Below, piece by piece: positions 7,629-13,646 of a stretch of DNA of 17,857 bases. The DNA comes from Nitrospina sp. (GTDB taxonomy: Bacteria > Nitrospinota > Nitrospinia > Nitrospinales > VA-1). The translations under genes and the position numbers were made by a program. Under the pieces are notes generated by a model. It saw only the letters and a program-made list of their open reading frames with translations. It was not told the origin of the DNA and searched no databases. How positions within the stretch are numbered: position 1 is the first letter of the stretch; every line of letters starts with the position of its first letter. Where the stretch lies: NCBI GenBank assembly GCA_018665625.1, contig JABJCF010000311.1, forward strand, positions 1 to 17,857, in the 5' to 3' direction.

Positions 7629-8429
7629 TTATGGAACAGGGAGCACGGTTCTAAAGCCATAAATCTCGTTTTTAATATATGGAAAATTTCGGGCTCGTTT
7701 TACTACCTTGACACCCTCGATGCTGTTCACCCACGAACCTCCTCTAAGCACCTTCATTTTCGAGGGGCCTTGAGGGCCTTCGGGGTTTATCTCTGGGCTG
7801 GATCGGTAGTATTTTTCATCATACCAGTCGAGGCACCATTCCCATACATTGCCGGCAGTATTATATAACCCAAAAGGACTCACACCCGAGTGATAATAAT
7901 TAACGGGAGCGGTATGGGCATAGTTATCGTTTTCGCCAAAAATATTCACGAAAAAAAAGAAAAAACCTTTATCAAATTTTCTTCCCCAGGGCCATAAGCG
8001 ACCATCATTGCCGCGTGCGGCCTTTTCCCATTCAGCTTCTGTGGGCAGGCGGTGACCTTTCCATTTTGCATAAGACATGGCATCGTGCCAGCTCACTCCT
8101 ACTACCGGTTGTTCTGGATCATTAAAACGGGGATCATCCCAAAAAATCGGTGCGGGTTGCCCGGTGGCATCCATAAATGCTTGATAGGCCTGATTACTGA
8201 CTTCATACTTATCAATATAAAAGCCGGAGGTATACACGAAATGCATGGGTTTTTCATCGTCATTCCCCGACGAAGTCCCCATTTGAAAATAACCTTCGGG
8301 AACAAATACCATTCCCGGCGGAATTTTTTCCTGGGCCTGTGCAGAGGAAAGTAATGAAAAAACTGCAAAAAAAAGAAGAGGTAAAAATTTTGAAGATCCC
8401 ATACAGGTATTACCTGAAGGAAGGCGCAT
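7629..8429 (-). CDS. Exported SUMF1/FGE-fold protein without the catalytic cysteines
   Basis: A 266-residue protein of the formylglycine-generating-enzyme fold. A Sec signal ends near residue 32 (SSAQA), then come the family landmarks: PPGMVFVPEGYFQMG (38-51), YEVSNQAYQAF (75-85), PVVGVSWHDAMSYAKW (108-123), RLPTEAEWEKAARG (127-140), GNVWEWCLDWY (193-203), LRGGSW (228-233) and a final YGFRTV. The C-terminal cysteine pair of true FGE is absent; the only mature cysteine is in WEWC. It is therefore unlikely to activate sulfatases, and a binding or structural role is more likely. A run of five Phe (156-160) is encoded by a T-rich tract. The start at 8429 overlaps the preceding gene's stop as TAATG. 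Met10 (8402) would give a neater signal peptide. Confidence 0.88.
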   Translation of the reverse strand: MRLPSGNTCMGSSKFLPLLFFAVFSLLSSAQAQEKIPPGMVFVPEGYFQMGTSSGNDDEKPMHFVYTSGFYIDKYEVSNQAYQAFMDATGQPAPIFWDDPRFNDPEQPVVGVSWHDAMSYAKWKGHRLPTEAEWEKAARGNDGRLWPWGRKFDKGFFFFFVNIFGENDNYAHTAPVNYYHSGVSPFGLYNTAGNVWEWCLDWYDEKYYRSSPEINPEGPQGPSKMKVLRGGSWVNSIEGVKVVKRARNFPYIKNEIYGFRTVLPVP

Positions 8430-8656
8430 TACAATTTAAAAAAGCTGATATGGGTTACAAGATCACGTTTGGTTTCAGGCGCAAGTTCTTCGTGAGCATC
8501 CAGATTCTCTATATTGATCCACTTGTAATGTCCGTTCCAGCAATTGAGTGTTACAACGGAATTGCCATACCAATCCATCGTATTGTTTAAGAAGATGGGT
8601 CCCTGGCATTTTTGGCAACGACCATGGATCTCGTGAATGTTTTGATTCTTGCTCAT
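8429..8656 (-). CDS. Small zinc-ribbon-like protein
   Basis: A 75-residue cytoplasmic protein of unknown role. Cys14 and Cys17 (GRCQKCQGPI) and, after a strand-rich spacer, Cys39 and His43 (LNCWNGHYKW) form a plausible CCCH zinc site. The layout GxCxxCxGP, then WYGNSVVTLNC, resembles tiny rubredoxin-like or zinc-ribbon domains. It is upstream of and overlaps the SUMF1-fold gene by two bases (TAATG), so the two are probably translated together even though one is exported and the other not. No good ribosome site is visible before the ATG. A small inverted repeat (AGGAG-ACG-CTCCT, 8675-8687) sits about 20 bases upstream. Confidence 0.68.
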   Translation of the reverse strand: MSKNQNIHEIHGRCQKCQGPIFLNNTMDWYGNSVVTLNCWNGHYKWINIENLDAHEELAPETKRDLVTHISFFKL

Positions 8657-8910
8657 TAGTTTAGCCCGAATTAAAGGAGACGCTCCTACGTTTCCTTTTA
8701 GTTATCCTATCTTTAAATTAAAGAATAATCGACAAGTTTGCGCAAGTAAATTTCGAGATTCGACGTATTTAAAAACGCCTAAAACCTTTGTTTTGTCAAG
8801 GCCTTTCTGCGGCGAACCGCCGCTGGCAATAGACCAATCCCCTTAAAGCGAGATCATTGCATACCCCCGAGATCACCCCTGACGGGGCACGAAAGCTTTG
8901 GTAAATTATC

Positions 8911-8938
8911 ACGCCTTCGATTTCACTCAGGATGACAT
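8911..8938 (-). repeat. Dispersed repeat TGTCATCCTGAGT...CGAAGG (copy 1, inverted)
   Basis: On the minus strand TGTCATCCTGAGT (8937-8925) is followed by GAAATCGAAGGCGT. The 13-base core recurs at 11559-11571 on the plus strand, again followed by TCGAAGG. From memory, similar CATCCTGAG/CGAAGGATCT sequences are common intergenic repeats in many environmental bacteria. Confidence 0.6.
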
Positions 8939-8946
8939 CTCAAAAA

Positions 8947-8980
8947 CTGTCGTAAAAAGCCTGACGGTTTGAATTGGCTT
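8947..8980 (+). repeat. 34-base unit related to the left part of the 71-bp element
   Basis: It starts CTGTCGTAAAAAGCCT and ends ATTGGCTT. It has the same length as 9047-9080 and matches it at 25 of 34 positions by eye. The two lie exactly 100 bases apart. Confidence 0.6.
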
Positions 8981-9015
8981 CACGGGCTCAGACCTATAGG
9001 CCACGCCGAGTAGGG

Positions 9016-9031
9016 CTCCCTAACGGGAGAG
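9016..9031. repeat. Short hairpin repeat CTCCC-TAAC-GGGAG (copy 2)
   Basis: Identical over 16 bases to 6239-6254: five-base-pair stem, TAAC loop, then AG. Confidence 0.75.
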
Positions 9032-9045
9032 AAAATGTTGGCAAA

Positions 9046-9116
9046 CCTATCGTAAAAGGCTTTAAGACTTTTATTGGCTTGGCGAGTATTGCCCCTTTGC
9101 CTCCCCTGCCAAGGGG
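9046..9116 (+). repeat. 71-bp dispersed element, copy 1 (over the 3' end of maf)
   Basis: Begins with CCTATCGTAAAAGGCTT (9046-9062) and ends with TGCCT plus a hairpin CCCCT-GCCA-AGGGG (9098-9116). A second element with the same 17-base start and the same overall length is at 14709-14779. The maf stop codon (9073-9071) lies within it. Confidence 0.75.
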
Positions 9117-9685
9117 TAGCGGGTTTTTTTAAGGAGAATTTTAAGTTCGTCCAGAGGAAGTCCAATGATATTAGTTTTTGAACCGGAAAAAGATCGCACC
9201 ATAAAACTTCCTTTACCTTGAATGGCATAAGCTCCCGCCTTATCCATCGGTTCTCCCGTGGCGATATAGTCTTTAATTTCCTGATCGGTCAGGGGCCTGA
9301 TTTTTACTTTGGAAATTACCGGCTTGTCGAGAGATCTTTCGGGTCCCACCACGCATATTCCTGTGATGACAAGATGCTCTCGGCCGCTCAACCTTTTGAG
9401 AATTCGTTCAGCATCTTTTTCGTCTTCAGGTTTGCCGAAAATTTCATGATCCAAAGTTACCAGCGTGTCGGCACCAATAACCCAACAGTCTGGGAAATTC
9501 GGTGCAATATGCTCTGCCTTGGCACGAGCGATATTTCGGGCATTATCTTCAGGGCGCAACCCGGGGTCCAGAACTTCTTCAATGGAACTCGGAGCCACTT
9601 CAAATTGTGGGTATAGCTCTTTTAAGAGTTCTATTCGTCGCGGTGATTGTGAAGCCAAAACTAATTTTGAATTGTCAGCATTCAT
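9071..9685 (-). CDS. maf: Maf-family nucleoside triphosphate pyrophosphatase (dTTP/UTP type)
   Basis: A 204-residue house-cleaning enzyme that hydrolyses non-standard or excess nucleotides to monophosphate and pyrophosphate. The signature ASQSPRRIELL (11-21), catalytic-region IGADTLV (70-76), FGKP (83-86), LSGREH (99-104) and AGAYAIQGKG (150-159) are present. GADT rather than GSDQ points to the YhdE-like dTTP/UTP subgroup, from memory of the family. The start was set at the ATG at 9685, which directly precedes the conserved KLVLASQSPRR. A longer frame to 9781 runs through repeat DNA and is not credible. The last 16 or so residues (from RYPLAG on) go beyond the usual family end and are encoded by the 71-bp repeat. 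The AGG before the ATG is a weak ribosome site. Confidence 0.93.
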   Translation of the reverse strand: MNADNSKLVLASQSPRRIELLKELYPQFEVAPSSIEEVLDPGLRPEDNARNIARAKAEHIAPNFPDCWVIGADTLVTLDHEIFGKPEDEKDAERILKRLSGREHLVITGICVVGPERSLDKPVISKVKIRPLTDQEIKDYIATGEPMDKAGAYAIQGKGSFMVRSFSGSKTNIIGLPLDELKILLKKTRYPLAGEAKGQYSPSQ

Positions 9686-9727
9686 AGACCTGTCAACATA
9701 CCCTAAACCCAACCTCTCAGCAAGCCC

Positions 9728-9746
9728 CCCGCTTGCGCGGGAAGCC
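9728..9746 (-). repeat. GCNA-type hairpin repeat (inverted copy) upstream of maf
   Basis: On the minus strand this reads GGCTT then CCCGC-GCAA-GCGGG. It is the reverse complement of the hairpin at 9819-9832, so the two form an inverted pair about 75 bases apart. Confidence 0.7.
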
Positions 9747-9813
9747 AAATGAAGTGCCTGAGTGATGGTTGTGGCGAGCAAGGAGTATGAACTGCCTTAA
9801 AGCCTTTGCCAGT

Positions 9814-9832
9814 TGCCTCCCGCGCAAGCGGG
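9814..9832 (+). repeat. GCNA-type hairpin repeat upstream of maf
   Basis: TGCCT followed by CCCGC-GCAA-GCGGG. It has the same TGCCT lead and GCNA loop as the hairpins at 9098 and 14761, with a different but fully paired stem. Confidence 0.7.
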
Positions 9833-9884
9833 TGGAAATTGCGGGATAAATCCTATATATTTACTTCTTTCATTTTTAAATTTT

Positions 9885-9893
9885 GGGGGGGGG
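9885..9893 (+). promoter_or_regulatory. Poly-G tract of nine overlapping the ribosome site of the small parvulin
   Basis: Nine consecutive G residues end four bases before the ATG at 9898 (GGGGGGGGGAAGC-ATG). The tract supplies the purine-rich ribosome site and decides the start. G tracts of this length can change length by slippage. Confidence 0.5.
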
Positions 9894-9897
9894 AAGC

Positions 9898-10293
9898 ATG
9901 GCGGGAGCTACGCATCAGATACAAATTCGTCATATCTTGGTAGACAAAAAAGAAGTGGCGGACCTTTTAAAAGAAACCGTTGAAAGCCTGCCTAATGAAA
10001 CGGCGCGTGTTCAAATGTTAATGAAACTGGCAGGGAAATACAGCATTTGCTCAGCCTCTAAAGATGATGGAGGAAACCTGGGCTGGTTAGAAGTGGGCTG
10101 GAATAAGAGTGACCCCAGACAACCTCGCGGCGGTTTCAAAACATTAAGCAACGAAGAACTCAATGACTTTTTAATGGATGGAGTGGCAGATATGTCCATC
10201 AATAAAGGGATGGTCTTTGGTCCCGTTGAAACCTATGAAGGATTCCACATTGGGATTATTTGTCAGGAAGTCAAACTGAATCGGATTCTTTAG
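9898..10293 (+). CDS. Small cytoplasmic parvulin-type (PpiC) prolyl isomerase
   Basis: A 131-residue single-domain rotamase-like protein without a signal peptide, so probably cytoplasmic. Parvulin landmarks are QIRHILV (9-15), the helix ending LAGKYSICSAS (44-54), GGNLGWLEVG (58-67) and the last strand pair FGPVETYEGFHIG (107-119). The central part is unusual: where classical parvulins have a short VPEFD-type segment, this has WNKSDPRQPRGGFKTLSNEELNDFL. Activity is plausible but unproven. The ATG at 9898 is preferred to an upstream in-frame TTG (9883) because the TTG lies inside the G tract. The gene converges on the radical SAM gene, and their 3' ends overlap by 23 bases. Confidence 0.85.
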   Translation: MAGATHQIQIRHILVDKKEVADLLKETVESLPNETARVQMLMKLAGKYSICSASKDDGGNLGWLEVGWNKSDPRQPRGGFKTLSNEELNDFLMDGVADMSINKGMVFGPVETYEGFHIGIICQEVKLNRIL

Positions 10294-11383
10294 CAGTAAG
10301 TTGTTCTACCTCATCATCAATGAAGTTATAGGCAAAGCATCCACTTGTGCATCGAACCATATAATGGGGACAAGACCTGCAAGGTTCTTTAGCTTTGGTT
10401 TTGTCAAACACGGTGTTTAAAAACTTGGACCCCATTTTTGCCATCGCGATGGAATTCATTTCCTTGAAATCTGAAACGTTGCCAAGCTTTAGATTGTGGA
10501 ATGGGAAACAGTTGAAACAATCGCCTTTCGAGTCAATATCCATCGGGCTGCCATCCGCGCAGCCAAAGTAATAATCGTTGTTCTTCCATTCCTCTGTCGG
10601 TGGCAGTTGTTTGTTGCCATGAAAGAAAAATCGATCCGTAAGGGAATACTGATCTTCCTCAATGTCATCCAGAAAACAGGGAGGAAACGAACAGTCAAAC
10701 CTAAAACACATTTGCGGAAATCGTTGCAGAATTTTTAACATCTGCCGGCCTACTTTTGGGTAATCGCGAATCGGAAGATATATATTCGATTCGCCACCTA
10801 TAATTGGGAACGCTGGGCTGACTCGAATTTTATATAGCTTGTCTTTGGGAAGCCCAACCTTCTGGTAGATGGCATCGATTTCTTCGCATTGCCTTTCCAG
10901 ATCCTGATCTTTCGAATACAGGTTGAGGCTGAAAGTGACACTGTAACCGTTTGTGCGGAGCATTTTTTCCGCGACCTCTTTGCAACGTTCGTGATTTTTT
11001 TCTGAGATATTTTCCAGAGTCTGCCAGTTTAAAAGAATAGCGAAAACTACATTTTTAGTTCTGGCTCCACTTGGACCCGCCATTTCTAGCATTAGATCCA
11101 AAACTCTATCTGGCATCAGACCATTGGTAAAGATACTTAGATGCGAGTAGGGAAGAATATCTTTATAAGTATTTCGGAAGATATCATTGAACTTGGGATG
11201 CAAAGTGGGTTCGCCACCCATAAAGTTAATGATGGGAGTATTCTTGATTTTTGGAAGGAACTCGTCCAGAAAATAATCGTATTCCATGGACTTTCCCGGT
11301 GTTTTCACCGTCTCTTCCATGTATTCATCTGCGAAACAGTAATTGCAGGTTAAGTTGCAATAACTGTTCAATATTATGTTCAA
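10271..11383 (-). CDS. Radical SAM protein with SPASM-like C-terminal cysteines
   Basis: A 370-residue iron-sulfur enzyme that would cleave S-adenosylmethionine to start radical chemistry. The cluster motif CNLTCNYC uses Cys9, Cys13 and Cys16. GGEP (56-59) binds SAM, and IFTNGL is the next conserved strand. The C-terminal half carries more cysteines (231, 236, 275, 289, 292, 335, 338, 345, 349), with GDCFNC and CRSCPHYMVRCTSGC arranged like a SPASM/twitch domain that holds auxiliary clusters, typical of peptide- or protein-modifying members. No precursor peptide is obvious nearby. The start is a TTG at 11383 supported by GGGAGG seven bases upstream, with no ATG before the CxxxCxxC motif. Substrate unknown. 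Confidence 0.9.
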   Translation of the reverse strand: MNIILNSYCNLTCNYCFADEYMEETVKTPGKSMEYDYFLDEFLPKIKNTPIINFMGGEPTLHPKFNDIFRNTYKDILPYSHLSIFTNGLMPDRVLDLMLEMAGPSGARTKNVVFAILLNWQTLENISEKNHERCKEVAEKMLRTNGYSVTFSLNLYSKDQDLERQCEEIDAIYQKVGLPKDKLYKIRVSPAFPIIGGESNIYLPIRDYPKVGRQMLKILQRFPQMCFRFDCSFPPCFLDDIEEDQYSLTDRFFFHGNKQLPPTEEWKNNDYYFGCADGSPMDIDSKGDCFNCFPFHNLKLGNVSDFKEMNSIAMAKMGSKFLNTVFDKTKAKEPCRSCPHYMVRCTSGCFAYNFIDDEVEQLTAKESDSV

Positions 11384-11475
11384 GGTTTTCCTCCCGAAGG
11401 CATTTTAAGTAAAAAAGTAAGGTGACAAATCCCCGCGAAGGGAGAGCTTTGCACATGTCTTTATAACAAGAAGAC

Positions 11476-11586
11476 GAGATGCTTCGACATACCCGTTCCG
11501 GGCATGAAAACAGGGGTGAAACACCACAAGCGCAGCATGATGATGCCGGGGTTTAGGGTGTCATCCTGAGTTCATCGAAGGATCTC
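11476..11586. repeat. MITE-like element bounded by 12-base inverted repeats
   Basis: GAGATGCTTCGA (11476-11487) and TCGAAGGATCTC (11575-11586) are inverted repeats with one mismatch, enclosing about 87 bases with no gene. The right end includes TGTCATCCTGAGT (11559-11571), shared with 8925-8937. Inside is a small hairpin CCCG-TTC-CGGG (11492-11502). The surrounding gap 11384-11661 shows one more hairpin (TCCC-CGCGAA-GGGA, 11430-11443) and no credible gene. Confidence 0.5.
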
Positions 11587-11661
11587 GGTGCCATGCAAAA
11601 CCAGACTATTTCCGCGCTAATTGGTTTAATAACTATGATACCACAGAGGTCTCTATTTTTT

Positions 11662-11940
11662 TCAGGGATCGAACTTTTTCTTCCGACGCAAAATCTGCGA
11701 GGTGCCTGCCTGTACTACCAATCCCAACTCACAAGGATGTGTGCGAACAACATTAACAAAGGCCTGAATGGCGTTATCTTTGGCATCTGTTTCATCCTCT
11801 GCTTCGCAAGCATATTCCCAGGTGGAGTTCAGTGTAGGAATTTTTTCTAACCCATGTTCCTCGAGCCTTCCACTGACTTCGACCAGCACATCTTCGTTAA
11901 GCCCTTTAAACTCTGCCGCAACAAGTACTTTATACTGCAA
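11662..11940 (-). CDS. Conserved-looking 92-residue protein of unknown function
   Basis: I do not recognise the family. The sequence alternates strands and helices: YKVLVAAEF (strand), NEDVLVEVSGRLEEHGL (helix), STWEYACEAE (strand), TDAKDNAIQAFVNVVRTH (helix), ELGLVVQAG (strand), then a basic tail RRKKK. This looks like a compact alpha/beta fold, possibly ferredoxin-like, probably cytoplasmic. The start is a TTG at 11940 with a near-perfect AAGGAGG six to seven bases upstream, which strongly supports real translation. It lies upstream of the radical SAM gene on the same strand but is separated by 278 bases of repeat DNA, and diverges from the flippase gene. Confidence 0.75.
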   Translation of the reverse strand: MQYKVLVAAEFKGLNEDVLVEVSGRLEEHGLEKIPTLNSTWEYACEAEDETDAKDNAIQAFVNVVRTHPCELGLVVQAGTSQILRRKKKFDP

Positions 11941-11986
11941 GGAACTCCCTCCTTATTGAAGTTAAAAATAATTGTAAAGCCTAGTG

Positions 11987-11992
11987 TATAAT
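11987..11992 (+). promoter_or_regulatory. Possible -10 of the flippase promoter
   Basis: A perfect TATAAT 98 bases before the flippase start. The best -35 (TTAAAA, 11962-11967) is 19 bases away and poor, so confidence is low. Confidence 0.25.
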
Positions 11993-12057
11993 AAGCCGTC
12001 CAGAACGTGTAGTGTTTTAAAATCGGGTCTGGGCCAAATTCCCTGACTTCCATTTAT

Positions 12058-12088
12058 GGGGCCCTTCGCCCCGGCTGGAGCAACTCCA
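12058..12088 (+). promoter_or_regulatory. Two leader hairpins, the second hiding the ribosome site of the flippase gene
   Basis: GGGGC-CCTTC-GCCCC (12058-12072) is followed after three bases by TGGAG-CAA-CTCCA (12076-12088). The second stem contains GGAG, the only ribosome-site-like sequence before the TTG start at 12090, so folding would limit translation. Confidence 0.45.
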
Positions 12089-12089
12089 T

Positions 12090-13589
12090 TTGTCTTCCTT
12101 TCAGCGGTTCATATCAAATATCTCCTGGAACGTCCTCGGTAAGGTTTGTGTTCAGGTGCTTCTTTTTGGAGTATCGGTTCTTTTAGCCCGGTATCTGGGT
12201 AAAGAACGATTGGGTGTTTACGCGACCCTTCTGGTGGTCCCCACATTTGTTCGGCTGCTCAATCAATTTGGATTAGAAACTCTTATAAACAAAAAAATCC
12301 CCGAACTGAATGTTCTCGATCCAAGTGGAAAGCAAGCTCGCTACCTTGTGCAAAGGCTTTTGGCAATTCGGGGGGGCACTTCTCTTTTATTCGGCGCTTT
12401 GCTTTATGTCGGTCTTCCTTTCTATATGGATTTTATGGGCACTCCGCATTTGATGGAGTACCGCCTTGTTCTCATTCTTTATTTTTTGATTATTTCTTTC
12501 AATTCACTTTTAAGCACCCTGTTTATGACGCGGTTGCAGTACAAAACCGTTTCTATGACTGAAACCGGCTGTGCCTTTTTAAACCTGGCTCTTCTTGCCG
12601 GATTCATTGTTCTGGACTATGGAATTTATGGAGTGCTCTATGCTTATATAATTTCCACCGGCATCAACATCCTTATATATATGAGTCTGGTAAGCTCTGA
12701 TTTGAAAGGCCCCACCGAAACGCCAGATTTAAAGGAATTGCCTTCCCTGGCCTGGGCCTCTTACATGCTTACGGTTTTTAGTTTTGGTCTGGTTACCCAA
12801 AGCGATGTCATGTTGATGAATTATTTTCAGGTGGCGCAGGAGCGAATCGGTTTTTACCATCTGGCCACTGGGCTTGGCGGTATGCTGGCCTTTGTGATGA
12901 TGGGAGTCGGGCCTATGGCCTTCTCTATTCTTTCTGAAAACTATGCACGCAACTCTGCAGATGGAATGAGTAAAATATGGTGTCAGATAGTTGGGTTTGC
13001 AAGTTTCCTTACAGTTCCTATTTTTGTTTTTGCTTTTTTCAACGCGGAACCGTTGATTCAAATGGTTTATGGTGAGCAATTTAAGGAAGCCGGAGCAGCC
13101 CTGTCTTTCTATATTATCTTTGTGGGTGTCGCCACCATATTGGGAATCGACTTTGTAACATCGACCCTGTTTATATTGGAGCGAAGGGATACCGTTATTT
13201 GGTCCAATGTGGAAGGCAGCTTGCTCAACATTTCCCTGAATCTGATTTTAATTCCACTGTATCAGGAAATGGGCGCGTTGGCTGCGACGGGGACCTCTAT
13301 GATTTACATGGTGCTGAGACAGCTTTTTATTATTCAAAAACAAATGGATTTGACACCTGTAATTCCTGTATTGGGTAAGTGCTTGTTCTTCTCATTTGCC
13401 GCAGTAGTGCCAGCACAAGTAGCCGCTTTAATGTTATGGAACAATATCTTTTTTAGTGCCTTGGTCTTTTTACTGGCATTCGTAATACTATTAGCAATTT
13501 TGAAGCCCTTTTCCCATGAGCAGTTAGAGGTGTTGCAAGGCATTCACCCTGAATTGCCAGTCTGGCTCAGAGGTTTCGCAAAGGTTTAG
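12090..13589 (+). CDS. Wzx/MOP-type oligosaccharide flippase
   Basis: A 499-residue polytopic membrane protein of the polysaccharide-biosynthesis branch of the MOP superfamily, which flips lipid-linked glycans to the outer face of the inner membrane. It begins with the family's typical amphipathic opening and first helix (SNISWNVLGKVCVQVLLFG) and VLLARYLGKERLGVYATLL, and shows about 12-14 hydrophobic segments across the length, as expected for the family. The start is taken as the TTG at 12090, since no ATG precedes the first helix. A weak, hairpin-buried GGAG lies nine bases upstream. The sialic-acid-type synthase follows 57 bases later on the same strand, suggesting a shared role in a surface glycan, although no glycosyltransferase or polymerase is in view. 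Confidence 0.9.
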   Translation: MSSFQRFISNISWNVLGKVCVQVLLFGVSVLLARYLGKERLGVYATLLVVPTFVRLLNQFGLETLINKKIPELNVLDPSGKQARYLVQRLLAIRGGTSLLFGALLYVGLPFYMDFMGTPHLMEYRLVLILYFLIISFNSLLSTLFMTRLQYKTVSMTETGCAFLNLALLAGFIVLDYGIYGVLYAYIISTGINILIYMSLVSSDLKGPTETPDLKELPSLAWASYMLTVFSFGLVTQSDVMLMNYFQVAQERIGFYHLATGLGGMLAFVMMGVGPMAFSILSENYARNSADGMSKIWCQIVGFASFLTVPIFVFAFFNAEPLIQMVYGEQFKEAGAALSFYIIFVGVATILGIDFVTSTLFILERRDTVIWSNVEGSLLNISLNLILIPLYQEMGALAATGTSMIYMVLRQLFIIQKQMDLTPVIPVLGKCLFFSFAAVVPAQVAALMLWNNIFFSALVFLLAFVILLAILKPFSHEQLEVLQGIHPELPVWLRGFAKV

Positions 13590-13646
13590 ATAACTGAAAA
13601 TTTCCCGTTAAGAGGTTATGAGGTTAATTAATTTGAGTCATTCGGA

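Larger units (their letters stand above)
8657..9070. other. Gene-free, repeat-rich intergenic region
   Basis: About 410 bases without a credible gene. It holds short perfect hairpins at 8675-8687, 8809-8823 (GCGGCG-AAC-CGCCGC), 8876-8887 (CCCC-TGAC-GGGG) and 9016-9029. It also holds two related copies of a 34-base unit and an inverted copy of the repeat also found near 11560. A TTGACA on the minus strand (8799-8794) could serve the zinc-ribbon gene, but no good -10 follows. Confidence 0.6.

Noticed and set aside
8657..9070. Repeat-rich gap as a CRISPR array
   Set aside because: The repeats are unequal, few, and not separated by regular spacers.
8980..9228. Minus-strand frame of 82 residues past the end of maf
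   Set aside because: It overlaps maf in another frame, and its remainder is translated repeat DNA. No domain is recognisable.
9686..9781. N-terminal extension of Maf to a start at 9781
   Set aside because: The extra 32 residues are encoded by the inverted hairpin repeat, and the conserved domain begins right after the ATG at 9685.
11665..11680. GTTCGATCCCTG-like sequence resembling a tRNA T-loop
   Set aside because: It is the last codons of the 92-residue gene. No acceptor or anticodon arms can be drawn around it.
12729..13079. Minus-strand frame of 116 residues inside the flippase gene
   Set aside because: It is antisense to a clear membrane protein, has no ribosome site, and has no recognisable family.
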